Assembly: GCA_963920765.1 (NCBI GenBank)
Contig: OY987244.1
Coordinates: 14,696,501-14,760,500 of the forward strand
DNA length: 64,000 nt
Direction: 5' to 3'
From: Ulota crispa
Taxonomy: Eukaryota; Streptophyta; Bryopsida; Orthotrichales; Orthotrichaceae
The stretch's first letter is position 1. Every line of letters begins with the position of its first letter. The notes below the pieces were generated by a model that was not told where the DNA came from, searched no databases, and saw nothing but the letters and a program-made list of their open reading frames with translations. The position numbers were made by a program, and so were the translations under genes. This document shows, piece after piece, positions 46,933 to 58,854 of this stretch.

Positions 46933-48018
46933 ATGGAGACCACAGCACCACCATACAATGGCACCAAGTACAACAGCGGCGCTCCGGGAGTGCCTGTATA
47001 TGAGGCACCACGAAAGGCGCACCGTGCGCATCACTGCATAGATTTCATTCTGCGAGTGTTGACGGCGCTGGCGACGGCCGCAGCCATCGTCACCATTCTG
47101 AAGTCTAACCAGACTATACACTCGGGTACCGGGGCGGTCACTGCTCGTGCTCGCTGGCACGATTTCGGTGCTTTCAAGTACGTCCATTACAAACCAACTG
47201 CCGCTTAACTCTAGACTTAGACACTTTGCCTGGAATCTCTAAGCATCGAGCAACATAGACAGATTTTGACATATGTACTCCATATAAGGTTACTACGAAA
47301 TATGAGCTCAACTTCTGATACAGTAGGGCCTTTTTAAGATGAACCTTTATAAGCTAAAACGCTTAGCTAAGATGAAGAAGATGACGAAGATGACTGTCCT
47401 TGGCGGTTGGGAGCTACAAAAGATCTGTTTGGTTACAATGAATGCTTTCCTTATGCTGTCGGATACCTTCATCTTATCGAAGCACCACTGTAGGTAGGTT
47501 GATCTTGCACGATTCACTGGAGAGAAGACGGGGCGTTGGGTATGAAGAGAAGTATATTGCAGGGAGTTTTGACATGGTAACTAGTGAGAGACGGTAGTGT
47601 TTTAGTGACTGAATTAATGAACTTGGTTGTGTCGTCGTGCAGGTGGTTTTTGCTGGCGAATGCGATAGTGTGTGCATACGCCATCCTAGCAGCTTTGGCG
47701 TCGTTGATTGGCGTGTGCACTCGCAGAGGACCATTGAGCAACACTCCTACAGCCTTTCTGACATTCCTAGTAGACTTTGCGCTGGCGAGTGCGTTGATGT
47801 CAGCCGCTGCGTCGGCGACCACCATAGCCTGGATTGGTTACAAGGGGCAGAACAACGCACGATGGTATTCGCAGTGCGGCGTGGTGAAGACCTTTTGCCA
47901 CCGCGTGGCAGGAGCGCTCATCGCCTCGTTTGCAGGATGGGTGTTTTTGGCTCTCTCCACCATTCTTGCTGCAACAGCACTTCATGCTCTGCGACGTCGC
48001 ACTGCCTACAACTCTTAG
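46933..48018 (+). CDS. CASP-like four-transmembrane protein (CASPL, DUF588/MARVEL-like)
   Basis: Two exons, 46933-47177 and 47643-48018 (GT at 47178, AG at 47641-47642), encode 206 aa. CASP-like proteins are plant plasma-membrane proteins; the Casparian-strip members scaffold lignin polymerisation, while most CASPLs have unknown roles. Four hydrophobic segments are visible: about residues 35-56, 83-106, 121-147 and 168-195. The hallmark Arg in TM1 (R41, FILRVLT) and Asp in TM3 (D126, FLVDFAL) are both present. The second extracellular loop has the conserved tryptophan and two cysteines ([17 protein letters not shown]). Both termini are cytosolic-type, with a basic N-terminal stretch before TM1. 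The start has a good context (GCCATGG). The intron sits just before TM2 (GAF-K/WFLLAN), splitting the Lys codon. The first extracellular loop lacks a recognisable Casparian signature, so I call it CASPL, not CASP. Confidence 0.93.
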
Positions 48019-50327
48019 AGTGAATAAATATCTAGATTAAAGCAACTGAAGCAGCTGCTTGTGCATGTAGTCGCTTTGTTGTACATACGTTATGATTTTT
48101 GTCTTCAGCACTTAGTTCAGGATTTTTGATGACTGTACTTTCAATATATTTAATTCAACTCCCTACTTGACGTGTAAGAGACTGTTGCGTTTCACGAGGC
48201 TGACTTGCCATCATTTTTCTTGCAAAGCGTGCAAAACGGAGTCAGATGCGGTGGAAAAAATAAAATCTAGATATCTTCTTCATGTTTCGCAAAAGGATGC
48301 ATGATTGTAACGTGGAGCTTTCTATTGTATGGTACAATAATTTGGTTTGTTTTATTACATGCAAGACTTATCGAAAGTTGACTAGTATTCTGATGTGGAA
48401 ATGCAGCTCTGGGATATGTTCGAAGTTTTCTGTGATGAGCATGTACTTTCTCCTTGACTGTGAAATTACATTTGCAGCTTTTTAATTTTCCGGAGTTTTA
48501 AACATCTGGGTACTGTTGTAGGATAGTGTACAGCAACATCTGCACAGTGCACAAGGCTTATCAAACTGTTTTTACGGAAATCTTATCATCGAAGTAATTA
48601 TATTTAGACGTAAGGTGGAACCGTGGTGGCACCCATTGCCACCAACGCCCCCATACGGCCAAACCTAACCAATAGGGTGACTGCTATTTCCAGCATCAGC
48701 AAGGATCAATGCTTGGGATGCGTTCTTTTGTCCTTTTGAAGGGTGGGAGTGTGGGACCATATTAGTGGTGCCACATGTCCCAAAGTGAAGTAGGAAGTAA
48801 TGAGCTAAAAGTAGTTTGGATATTATCTCAATTGCATGAGTCTAGATATTGTCCATGGGTCCAAAACACTTTTTGACTCCCAAAATTCACTGTAATTTCA
48901 ATATTCCAAATAAAATTGTGAAGAATTTACAATCCAATATTTCTATCTTCCTACATGGGAAAAGTATTTGTTGCCTCAAACTCATTGTAATTTGCAGCAT
49001 AATTGCTCAAGTTATTGGGCATTGGTGCACCAAGTTTTGTACAGACATATAAAGTAACCACTAAGCAGTCCTTGAGACTGCGGAGCACCTAACAAATAGG
49101 AAAGCAAGAATGACCAACTTCTTTACATTCGCAATTAGACGGTCAATGAGATGCGAACACTTCCACTTCCCCTGCTGACTCAGCTCCCCCCGGTAGTACG
49201 GCAAATGCCAGCAACCTGCCAACTGGCCAGAGCTACAAACCCCCATTGTAGTTGGTAGAGCAGCCCCTTTGCCCTTGCATTTTTGTCCACAGTTATTATT
49301 GCCACCTAACGCTAATTGACGCCGTTTGACGCCTACTAACGCCGCGTGTGGCAACTTGAATTACAAAGACAGAAAACATTGACAACGAGTGACAAAGATT
49401 GCGCCACTACGTGACTACGTCTGTTGCTTTGTTTTTTCTCTCTTTATTTATTTTTGCTCTCGAAGGGAAATTTTGAGCCCTATAATAGGCCATTCCAAGG
49501 TCTCATAAAGATCTCAATATATGTACTTATTGCAACAAATAAATCACTAATCTCCTACTTCCACTCATCTTTTGAGTTCAATGTAAATGAAAGTTAAGTT
49601 GTTATGCCATTCTAATTGGACAAAGTTATAGGTACAAATGTACAATCAAACCATAAATTCTATCTTACTCTATTTGAATAAATGAGTGAAGTATTTGGGT
49701 AATGACTAGTGAGTACATTTACATATTTTATGAATGCAATGTCTTTTGTGTTGTTTTGGATTGTGCATGTGGCTCACGATGTGGCTAAGGTCTTTCATAC
49801 AAGATAACAATAAATATGAATGCTTTTCTTGTACTCATGCTAGCACACCTAACCCGCAAATAATAACTTGCTTTGTCAAATATTGAGGGGCTTTGGAGGG
49901 CTCAAATCTTTCTTAATGCTTTTTTTTTGTTTTGCTTCTTTTGAGGTGAGATGAATTCATTTTTCAAATGGGTAGAGGCCAGAGGGTTGTATGGCACGTT
50001 GGCCTATGCCCTATTGCAATGAAGATGATAAATGGATCCTTATTATGATCATCTTCAAAGTTTGTTGAAGGAAGAAGGTATAATAGCTCTAATTTAGCAA
50101 CATTGAGAGGAACTTTGTTGTTGGCTATGAGCAATTGAGAATTCTTTTGCAATCAATTGAAATTTTCCACTACACTTGTTTTGATTTAGTTATTGTGTAC
50201 GTAAGTCTTGTTTCTCAAAGATTGGCAAGATGGAATTGTGATGCATGGTTATTACTTTGAGGAAAAAGTAGATGCTTTAGAGTACTCATGTTTGATTTCC
50301 ATTCAAAAGACAACATCTACCTACACA
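48019..50327. other. Intergenic DNA downstream of the CASP-like gene
   Basis: 3' UTR of the CASP-like gene, with AATAAA at about 48024, then mixed-composition intergenic sequence. A small region at about 49300-49345 repeats the word GACGCC/AACGCC several times. No gene is recognised. Confidence 0.45.
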
Positions 50328-50605
50328 CATTACAAGAAAAAGGGCCATTTTTTGTTAAGGATTTTGACTACCAAAACACTAAAAGGACTAAGAGTTTTTG
50401 ACTAGACGGATATCACTCAAGTGGCTTAATTTATGACTACATGTAATCATAAATTAAATTATTTATGACCAAATTTAAAAAATTATGATTAAATAAAATT
50501 ATTTATGACTACATGTAGTCATAATGACTAGTCAAAAAGTCCTAGTCGTTTTAGTTTTTTTGTAGTCAAAATCCTTAGTCAAAAATGGCCCTTTTTCTTG
50601 TAGTG
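50328..50605. mobile_element. CACTA-type miniature element with perfect 3-bp TSD
   Basis: Starts CATTACAAGAAAAAGGGCCA and ends TGGCCCTTTTTCTTGTAGTG, the classic plant CACTA terminus CACTACAAGAAA with one changed base on the left. 278 bp, flanked by ACA on both sides. Internal arms contain GACTACATGTA-type palindromic words. Non-autonomous. Confidence 0.85.
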
Positions 50606-51000
50606 ACATCTTTGACAAATGCATTGTTGTGGATGGTGTTGATGAATATGTTGAGATTGTTGGGTCTGTTGTAACCAAGTGTTTAAAAAAATTACTAGTA
50701 TTGTGGTGGACATATTTGGTTTTAGAATTTTTTGAGACATTTCACACCAAATTATTTTGTACTAATTAGAAGTAAATGAGCTCTATGGTTTCTTTAGCAT
50801 GTTTGGTTTCATTGATTGTAGTCATTGGATATGGAAGAATTGTCTTGTCCAATGGCAAGGCCAATACCAAGACAAAGATTGTAGGTGAATTGGAAGGTAG
50901 AACAAATTTAATATGCCAAAATGCAAGAGAGTACAAGAAAATATATGAAGCCTGTTTTTGGTGTATTACAAGCATACTATGGAGAATCATTTGCAATCAT
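50606..51000. other. Intergenic DNA
   Basis: A short frame starting at 50776 begins with a hydrophobic stretch resembling a signal peptide (SLACLVSLIVVIGYG), but it runs on into the next MITE and has no family match. Not called as a gene. Confidence 0.4.
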
Positions 51001-51160
51001 ATAACATGTTATTCATTAAATTGGGAAAAAATGACTGATTTTGGGACTTTTGGATTTTATGTTTTTTAAAGAGTATTCATTGAATACTCTTTAAAGCACA
51101 TAAAATCCAAAAATCCCAAAATGCCACTTTTTCCAATTTAATGAAAAACACGTTCTATAA
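51001..51160. mobile_element. MITE family G, short relative (copy 3)
   Basis: A 160-bp hairpin: TTATTCATTAAATTGGGAAA on the left pairs with TTTTTCCAATTTAATGAAAA on the right, with a perfect inner palindrome around 51067-51095. The TTAAATTGGGAAAAA core resembles family G at 32791 and 36059. Confidence 0.65.
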
Positions 51161-53195
51161 AAATGTGCAATGATTCCACCATGAAAATTCTTTGGATGGC
51201 TCATATCATCAAATATAACATGATTATATGAGTTGAAAAACTAGAATTTGATTTGAATCTTAAACCTTCACTAGAATTGACATGTGCTACTAGTGCATGG
51301 CATGCACTTCATTGCTCTATGTCCTTCAAGCGGTTTGCAAGCCAAGTGGGTGAAATTCAACAACAAAGCAATCACTTACAACTTTGGCTTGACCTAACCC
51401 AATGCTTGTGACACATTACTGAAGGCAACATACAATAAAGGTATGCTTTTTCTTGAAAGATAATTTCACCAAAAATTTAGTGCTTCTCCAATCTCTTTTC
51501 TATGAAACCTTAAAAAAAAGTACAAAAGCCTTTTTAGAAATTTGTATATAAAATTAATCAAAATTTTTTTACTTCCTCCACTTCAAACCTATTACTTCCT
51601 ACCCTTAAAATTTTCATATATCTTAGTCTTTGCTTCCTCCTAATCTTTTTTTCCTCCACACATCTACAAAAGTCTATAAATAAAAAAAAAGTGTACAAAA
51701 ATTAAAAGTACCCCACCCTCTATCTTTTGTTTGTCCCACAACAAAGATGAAAAACACAAAAAACCCCTCCCCCCTGCTAACCCTTTCTATGTGTCTGGCC
51801 TTCCCCCATTTTCCCCCTTTGTCCTCTCTAGCTCTCCTCTCCTTATCCCCACTATCCTTTCCCTCCTCCACTAAGGCATTATTTTTGGGATTGCTAGGTC
51901 TTGGTTGTTGTCCACATTCTATTAGGTAATGAATGGAGGAATAACCCCACATTAGTTTCTATTTGTTAGAGTTGTTGTCTATTGGCTCTACTTTGTTAAA
52001 AAAAACAGGTTGCTCTCCACTCCCTCCTCCCTTGTTTTTGCACTTGGCCTTCCTCCTCTTCATTTCACTTTCACCAATTGCCTCCCAACGTCACCATCTC
52101 CCACCTTCCTTGACTATCACTCAATTTCAATGCATGCTACCTTTATCAACAACAACAAAAATAAAAATCATCAAATAGTGATCGGGATAGTGATGGAGAT
52201 TCTAATTTCAAATAATTAGTATGCCTCTCATGTGCTTTGAGTTGTCTCCCTTTTAGTTTTTAGTGACTTTCACCCTCCTTTTCCATTCTTTTTTCTCTTC
52301 CTTCCCCCTTTGAAATTCAATGTTTTTGATGACCAATAAATAAACACTAGATGCTTGATACCCAATTTTTTGCAATTTTTTTTTGCAAGAAATTGTGTCC
52401 TAATTGACATGTCTGAATTGACAAAATGTGTCCAAAATGACAAAAAAATTGTCAAATTGAACAATTTATGTAGATTTGGCCATGTTAATTTGGACATATT
52501 TTTGTCATTTTGGACAATTTTCCTTGTAGTGAAATTATTTAAACTTTTTGGTGTTAATACAAAATTTAGAATCTCTAATGATGGACATATGTATGATCCT
52601 TTATAATAGAGGCAAGAGATGCTTGCAAGTGAATTTTTCATGACAACAACAAACTTGCCATACTACCAAATTGTTTAATATAATGGTACTTTAGAGAATC
52701 AATAGTCTTCTACATAAATCCAATGCTACATCTGATTCAAACCTAAATACCAAATTTAATATCAAGTCAATCTTCAACCCAAATTTTTACTCTTCAGACT
52801 CTATGGAAACTCCTTGAAACTCTTCTCCCATTCTCTCAACTTGCAACTATTGTAGCAAACCTAAACCACATGGCAGGGCAAGAGACTTAGCATTTCTCCT
52901 TCCTATCCAGACTTGATGAGACCCTCGTCTACCATCAAGTAGCCCACTCTTCCAACCAAGCATTGCTAGCATGTGGTGGGGGGAGTAAATTCTTGCCCAA
53001 CCTTGCTAGCTAGAGTTGTAGGTCAAGAAAGCAGCCCAAGTGGAGATGGTCTTGGAGCATGCTCATGTTGTGCCCCTAAATGGGCGAGTAGTTGTTTGCA
53101 CCTACAAATTTATGTCTTAGATGTTTGTTTAATTCTGATCCTCATTCATTGATGTATGCAAAATTCATCAATTTTGTGACCCAATCTACACAATG
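51161..53195. other. Intergenic DNA with a pyrimidine-rich stretch
   Basis: From about 51,550 to 52,310 the plus strand is strongly C/T-rich (repeated TCCTCC, CCCCTCC, CTCTCC). No convincing protein is encoded: frames in both directions are low-complexity Pro/Leu/Ser. A CACTA-like remnant is at 52381-52531. No gene seen. Confidence 0.45.
52381..52531. mobile_element. CACTA-like miniature remnant
   Basis: The right end GACAATTTTCCTTGTAGTG is a good CACTA terminus. The left end is degraded (TTGCAAGAAATTGTGTCC). The arms contain repeated TGTCCAAATTGAC-like words. About 150 bp. Confidence 0.55.
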
Positions 53196-54125
53196 TTAAC
53201 CCTGTAGTGCCCATCAACCATTTGGGGGGGCACCTCAAATTTTCACTATACGGTTTGCAAAACACATTCAAGGACAAAATCTATGTTTCTAAAATCAAAT
53301 TGGACCGGATATATCAAAGTTATAAACTTTGGCAACATGAACATAAAAAAAAGTTTGATCTATTGGAAGGATTCCACATGAGGATTGTGAAAGGCTTGAT
53401 GATCCAAAAAAACTTGTTGTGCAAAAACATGAGACGCTCTAACTAATTAGTGACAATTGTGCAATTGAAATGTTTGATAGTGGTGAAATTTGTAGAGGCT
53501 ATTGCCCCATTCTAGGTTACTACACTTTTATAAAAAATTCAAAATTCAAGTCAAGCTGTGCATTTCACAGTATGATTTGTGGAATTGAGCATTGGAAGAA
53601 TACAAACATGGCCACACATATACGGTTGAATACAGCATGCATGGTGTTTCCACAAAATCTGATTGGTCACTATCATCTACATTAGGTGTCATTTGAGGTA
53701 CAAAGTCCCACATTTAGCATTGCAAACCTTTGGAGCCTAAGATTTCATGGAATACGCAATGTTGTAGCTGAAATACGCCACAAGTATAACTTCTAAATAA
53801 ATCATGCATCTTTTGTACAACTACTAGAGAGTTAGCACCGGATACTTTGGATGCAATATGTGGGCTTTGGGGCCATGTCACGGTTGTACTGAATTAGTAT
53901 TTCATTTGTTACACCCATATGAGATTCCCAGCTTCATATGTAAAACACACACAACTACCATATTTCTTTATGCCTTGTTTTGAAATTTGTTCCAGTAGGA
54001 GCACAAACTAAACCCTCAACTCTGTTACATTTGGTGTAATTGCAAATTAGATAGAACAAAGATGACAAGAACCACGGAGTACCAAAATCAACCCAAAAGT
54101 GATCAACTAGGCACTAAAGGGTTAA
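53196..54125. mobile_element. TTAA-flanked element, family T, copy 4
   Basis: TTAA (53196-53199), then CCCTGTAGTGCCCATC; the right end TAGGCACTAAAGGG is followed by TTAA (54122-54125). 930 bp, nearly the same length as copies 1-3. Interior AT-rich with short meaningless frames. Confidence 0.75.
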
Positions 54126-54998
54126 TATGTTTAGGGAAGGTCTTCAACAAAGTTTGTGTGTATGCGTGGCTCAATGCGTGAGTGGTTTGCTTGCACAGTT
54201 GATATGTCACCTGTAAACTTGAAGCTTAATTTGGAAGGTATGTTACCTTACGCTTTGACAACTTTAGGTAGAAGAGATTTCTACTCCAAACAATTTCTAT
54301 TTCACAAACTCAACCATAAGTTTTTTTGCATACATTTCAAACATGAATATGTACATTTTCAATGTTTTTGATCCTAAGAAAGCAAGGAAAAATAAATTAA
54401 ACATCAAAACTTGGAATTTATGCATCTTCACAAACATTAAAGTAAGGAATGTGATAAGTGAACCATATTTCTCCAACAAAAATAATGTAGGTATACCCAT
54501 TCCTGACCATGTACCCATGTGATGGTTATTTACATTCTAAAATGACCACCATTGGTACACAGTGACGGAATTGGGTACATGGTCAGTAATGGGTATGAGC
54601 TGGTTTCCATTGAGGGTATGGAGGGATCTAGGCATTGACCTCCAATATCTAACTCTACAAAAGTTGACTAACATTCTTGGACCAGGGTTTTTCTTTGGCA
54701 CTGTTCATGAACAGTAAGAAGCCAATGTGTTAGCACATGTATGGAGAATTTCCAGAGGAAGCAAATGCACGGGTCAAAATTGAATAAAGTAAAATAAAAT
54801 CTGGCTGCAAGAAGCCAAAAAAAAAACCTTGTCTTGGACCTTCCGGACCCTATACCATACATGGTTTTTTTGGTCATGGTTTTTTTTGGTATTGTGCATG
54901 AACAGTAAAACGCTATGTGTCATCTCAAATGAGGAGAAATTTTGGAAGGGCAGAAGTACATTTGCTAGTATGAAATCTCAAAAATTAGAATTTGGCGT
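54126..54998. other. Intergenic DNA with small inverted repeats
   Basis: TACCCATT...GACCATGTACCC at 54491-54516 is mirrored at 54571-54597 (GGGTACATGGTCAGTAATGGGTA), a hairpin of about 110 bp. TGTTCATGAACAGTAA (54705-54719) recurs directly near 54895. No gene seen. Confidence 0.5.
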
Positions 54999-55651
54999 TT
55001 AACCCCTCAACGCTTGAGGGGTGTTTATTTTGCCCCTCTGAATTTTGTTCAGGGATATCAAAAGTTTTTTGAAGATTTTTTGTGTGGTTATTATTATATC
55101 TAAATCGTTGTTGAAGTCTAGTTTCAACATCAAGAGTTTGATCTTGAAAATGAATTAACATGATTTGTCTATTCAAGGATTTGTGCAAGGGTGTCCATTG
55201 CAAATCTTCACTTTCTAGTGTTGAAGGCTCTTGGAAATGAGCCTCAAGTACACTAGAACTTGGAGAAAAAATTGCATTAAAATTTCATTTAAAAAAATTG
55301 TAGAATAGATTTTGAGAAGCCGTAAATTGATTGGGGTTATGCATGTTATACTTTACATACTCATATATTTTTGGTGCTCTCAATTTTAGGTTTGAGATGC
55401 AAAATGAGGATTGAAAGACTTCAAATCACTTTCACAATTTTAACACCCTCATGATCAAACATTATAGTCTTTCAATCCATAAGTGAAATAGTTGTGATTT
55501 CTTTTTGTATGCAATTTATAACATGTCTACTTTGAGTTTGTACAGTTACATTTCAAAGAAAATTGATAAAATTGATCAAAATGCTAGCATTTTGTTCACT
55601 TTCAAGCAAATTTTGAGATACCTTAAAATTCCAAGGGCGTTGAAGGGTTAA
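54999..55651. mobile_element. TTAA-flanked element, family T, short copy 5
   Basis: TTAA (54999-55002), CCCCTCAACGCTTGAGG; the right end GGGCGTTGAAGGG then TTAA (55648-55651). 653 bp. Reverse-complement homologue of 58281-58854 (shared word ATGATCAAACATTATAGTCT). Confidence 0.75.
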
Positions 55652-55960
55652 ACACATGAAATCAAACCATGATACCAGAGCTTGCTTTCAAAAATGTGCT
55701 TCTAGGAGAGTAACCTCATAAATTGTCCATCTAAGGGTTGAATTGAATTTTGGGGAGGTGAAACTTTTTATACTATTTTTCAATAATTTTTTCTTGAAAG
55801 ACAAGAAGAATTGACATCTAACTCAAGTTATTTCATATGTTTGGAGCTTTGTGAAATTAGGTATAACATTTTGAAGTGGAAAGGCCATAGGTCTCTAAAA
55901 CTGCCCACCTTCTCAAATGTACACTACTTGTACATTTTGAAAACCTATGAAAAAAAGCAT

Positions 55961-56845
55961 GTACAATGGGGGGACAAAAAGATTGGGAACACCTTGTTAG
56001 GCCATTCAAAGAATTGTGCCTAATATATAGAGTATAACTAATATTTTATTGTCTTGCATCATTGGTGTTGAATTCTTATGCAACCCCCATCAAGCATATC
56101 AAATTTCAGCTCCTAAAAATCAAAACTCTATTTTTGGTGAATTATTTTACACAAAATTCAATGTTTTACATGATAATTAATTAAAAAATATTGATGATGA
56201 ATTTTTGAGATTGGATTGCATGGGGATGTAAGAAACATCCATACACACATCTTTCCTACCAAAAAGCATCTCCAAAAATCTACAAAATTTCTTCTATAGA
56301 GGTTTTAATGTTGGGACAATAATGAACAAATTTTGTAAACTAGATATAATCATTCTTTAATAAGATTTTGGCAAATTAAACATATTGTCGTGCTCAAAGT
56401 TACAAACTCAATCATAATGGACAAGTCAAATTGCAAAATCTAATTACCATACAATTATATCTATTTTGCAAAATTTGGTAATTATCATCCCAACATTAAA
56501 ACCTCTATAGAAGAAATTTTGTAGATTTTTGGAGATGCTTGTTTGAAGGAAAGATGTGTGTATGGATGTTTCTTACAACCCCATGCGATCCAATCTCAAA
56601 AATTCATCATCAATATTTTTTAATTAATTATCATGTAAAACATTGAATTTTGTGTAAAATAAGTCTTCAAAAATAGAGTTTTGATTTTTAGGAGCTGAAA
56701 TTTGATATGCTTGATGGGGGTTGCATAAGAATTCAACACCAATGATGCAAGACAATAAAATATCAATTATACTCTATATGTTAGGCATAGTTCTTTGAAT
56801 GGCCTACCAAGGTGTTCCCAATCCTTTTGTCCCCCCACTATACAT
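55961..56845. mobile_element. Large foldback element, diverged family F
   Basis: An almost perfect palindrome: GGGGGGACAAAAAGATTGGG at 55968 pairs with the complement near 56815-56838, and arms of about 400 bp match closely through ATGCAACCCCCATCAAGC. The centre lies near 56390. Arm similarity to the element at 26501-27397 is visible in GATGAATTTTTGAGATT and CATCC-type words. High arm identity suggests a recent origin or gene conversion. Confidence 0.8.
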
Positions 56846-57380
56846 TACCCAAAAGAAAGAGTACATAAATCCCTCTCATGGCATCCATAAAAGTTGGTAT
56901 ACCAAAGAATATAATTGGCATTTTATCCTCAGATTTTTTTTATGTGAACCTTATGCAATCATGATCAAGCATACCAAATTTTAGTTACTAAAATCCAAAT
57001 CCTATTTTTGGTAAATTTTTTTGTGTCAAAATCATGGTTTTACAAGAAAATCGATTGAAAAACATTGGTGATGAATTTTTGAGATTTGGTTGCACGGATA
57101 TGTAGGAGACATCCACTTGCACATTTTAGTTTCAAACAAATTTCCAAAAAAATTCAAAAAAAACCCTATAGAGATTTTAATGTTAGGATTATTATGAACA
57201 AATTTAGTAAAATATATATTTCTTTATGGAAATTAGTTTTTGTTATTTGACTCATACATTGTCATTAAGTTTGTACCTTTAAACATGATGACATGTTTAT
57301 TTTGCCAAAAAGTAATTTATTTATAGTACAAACTTCTTTAAATCCTATAGGAGGGACTTGTGTACTCTTTCTTTAGGGTA
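56846..57380. repeat. Partial family-F arm
   Basis: About 56940-57310 reads like one arm of the foldback element (CATACCAAATTTTAGTTACT, TGATGAATTTTTGAGATTTG, GTAGGAGACATCCA) without the opposite arm. No gene. Confidence 0.55.
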
Positions 57381-58252
57381 TTGTACAGTACAAGTTAGTA
57401 TTGATAGGTAACTTGATTTGGCATTCCAAAGAAGTTTGTATAAAAAAATGTAAAAGTCAATTTAATCTCATATTTTTGGAATCTAATTCTCATGCAATCC
57501 CAATTGACCATACCAAATATGGGTTACTAAAAATCAAAATCCTATTTTTGGTACAAGTTTTTGAGTCAAAATTATGATTTTACAAGAAAGTTGGTCAAAA
57601 AACAATGGTGATGAATTTTTAAGATTTGATTGCTTGGATAGGTAGGAGACATCCAAACACGCATCTTTCCTTCTAACAAACATCTTCAAAAAGTTTAAAA
57701 TTTTGTCAATAGAGGTTAAAATGCTCCAGTGATCATGACCAAATTTAGTAAGATAAATATCTCCATTTTTTAATTAGCTTTTGGCAAAATAAACATATCA
57801 AGATGTTCAAAGGTATAGATATAATCATAATGTATGAGTCAAATAGCACAACTTAATCACCACAAAGAATTATCTATTTTACTAAATTTGGTCATGATTA
57901 CTCCCACATTTGAACCTCTATTGACAGAACTTTTAACTTTTTGAAGGTGTTTGTAGGAAGGAAAGATGCGTGTTTGGATGTCTCCTACCTATCCAAGCAA
58001 TCAAATCTTAAAAATTCATCACCATTGTTTTTTGACCAACTTTCTTGTAAAATCATAATTTTGACTCAAAAACTCGTACCAAAAATAGGATTTTGATTTT
58101 TAGTAACCCATATTTGGTATGGTCAATTGGGATTGCATGAGAATTAGATTCCAAAAATATGAGATTAAATTGACTTTTACATTTTTTTATACAAACTTCT
58201 TTGGAATGCCAAAACAAGTTCTACTTTTCAATACTAATTGGTACTGTATAGC
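57381..58252. mobile_element. Large foldback element, family F, copy 2
   Basis: Starts TTGTACAGTACAAGTTAGTA and ends with the approximate complement (TACTAATTGGTACTGTA). About 870 bp, with arms of about 400 bp matching almost base for base (ATGCAATCCCAATTGACC mirrored at 58120). Homologous to 26501-27397. Confidence 0.8.
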
Positions 58253-58280
58253 AAGGGAACATTTGAGAAGATGGGTGGTT

Positions 58281-58854
58281 TTAACCCCTAAATGCTTGAG
58301 GCCTTTTTTGGCCTTCTAGGAATTTTCTCTAGCTTGAACAAAAAGTCAAGATTTTAATAAGTTATCTAAAGTTTTTTAAAATTTTAGCCATGCAAATTCA
58401 AATTAGACATGTTAGAGATCACATAGGAAAAGAAAACACAATAATGTCACTTATGGATTGAAAGATTATAATGTTTGGTCATGAGGGTGTTAAAATTGCA
58501 AATATAACTTGTAGTCTTCCAATCCTCTTTTCACATGTTGGATCTAAAAAGTTGGTCATTAAAAAAATATAAGTTTAAAGAAGACAATATATGCAACTCT
58601 AATCACTTTACGGCTTTTCAAAATCTCTTCTAATTTTTTTTAAATGAATTTCTAGTGTAAAATTTTCTCCAAGATCTAGTGTATTCGAGGCTCTTTTCTA
58701 AGAGCTCTCAACACTACAGAACATCAAGATCCTTGTACAAAATCTTGAATAGAAAAGTCATAATCAATTATTTTCAAAATCAGATTTTTGATGCTAAAAC
58801 TAGACTTCAAGAAGAACATTGCAAAACTATAAACTACTAAAAATAGCAACTTAA
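58281..58854. mobile_element. Family T, short copy 6 (one end clear)
   Basis: TTAA (58281-58284) then CCCCTAAATGCTTGAGGCC. The interior is the reverse-complement homologue of the 54999-55651 element (GGATTGAAAGATTATAATGT). The right end is eroded and abuts the TTAA of the next element. Confidence 0.6.

Noticed and set aside
50776-51069. 97-aa frame starting with a signal-peptide-like hydrophobic stretch
   Set aside because: It runs into a palindromic MITE, has no homology I recognise and has no supporting splice or regulatory context.
53207-53685. Short plus-strand frames inside the TTAA-flanked element at 53196-54125
   Set aside because: They are short, out of frame with each other and show no transposase motif, so the element is treated as non-coding.
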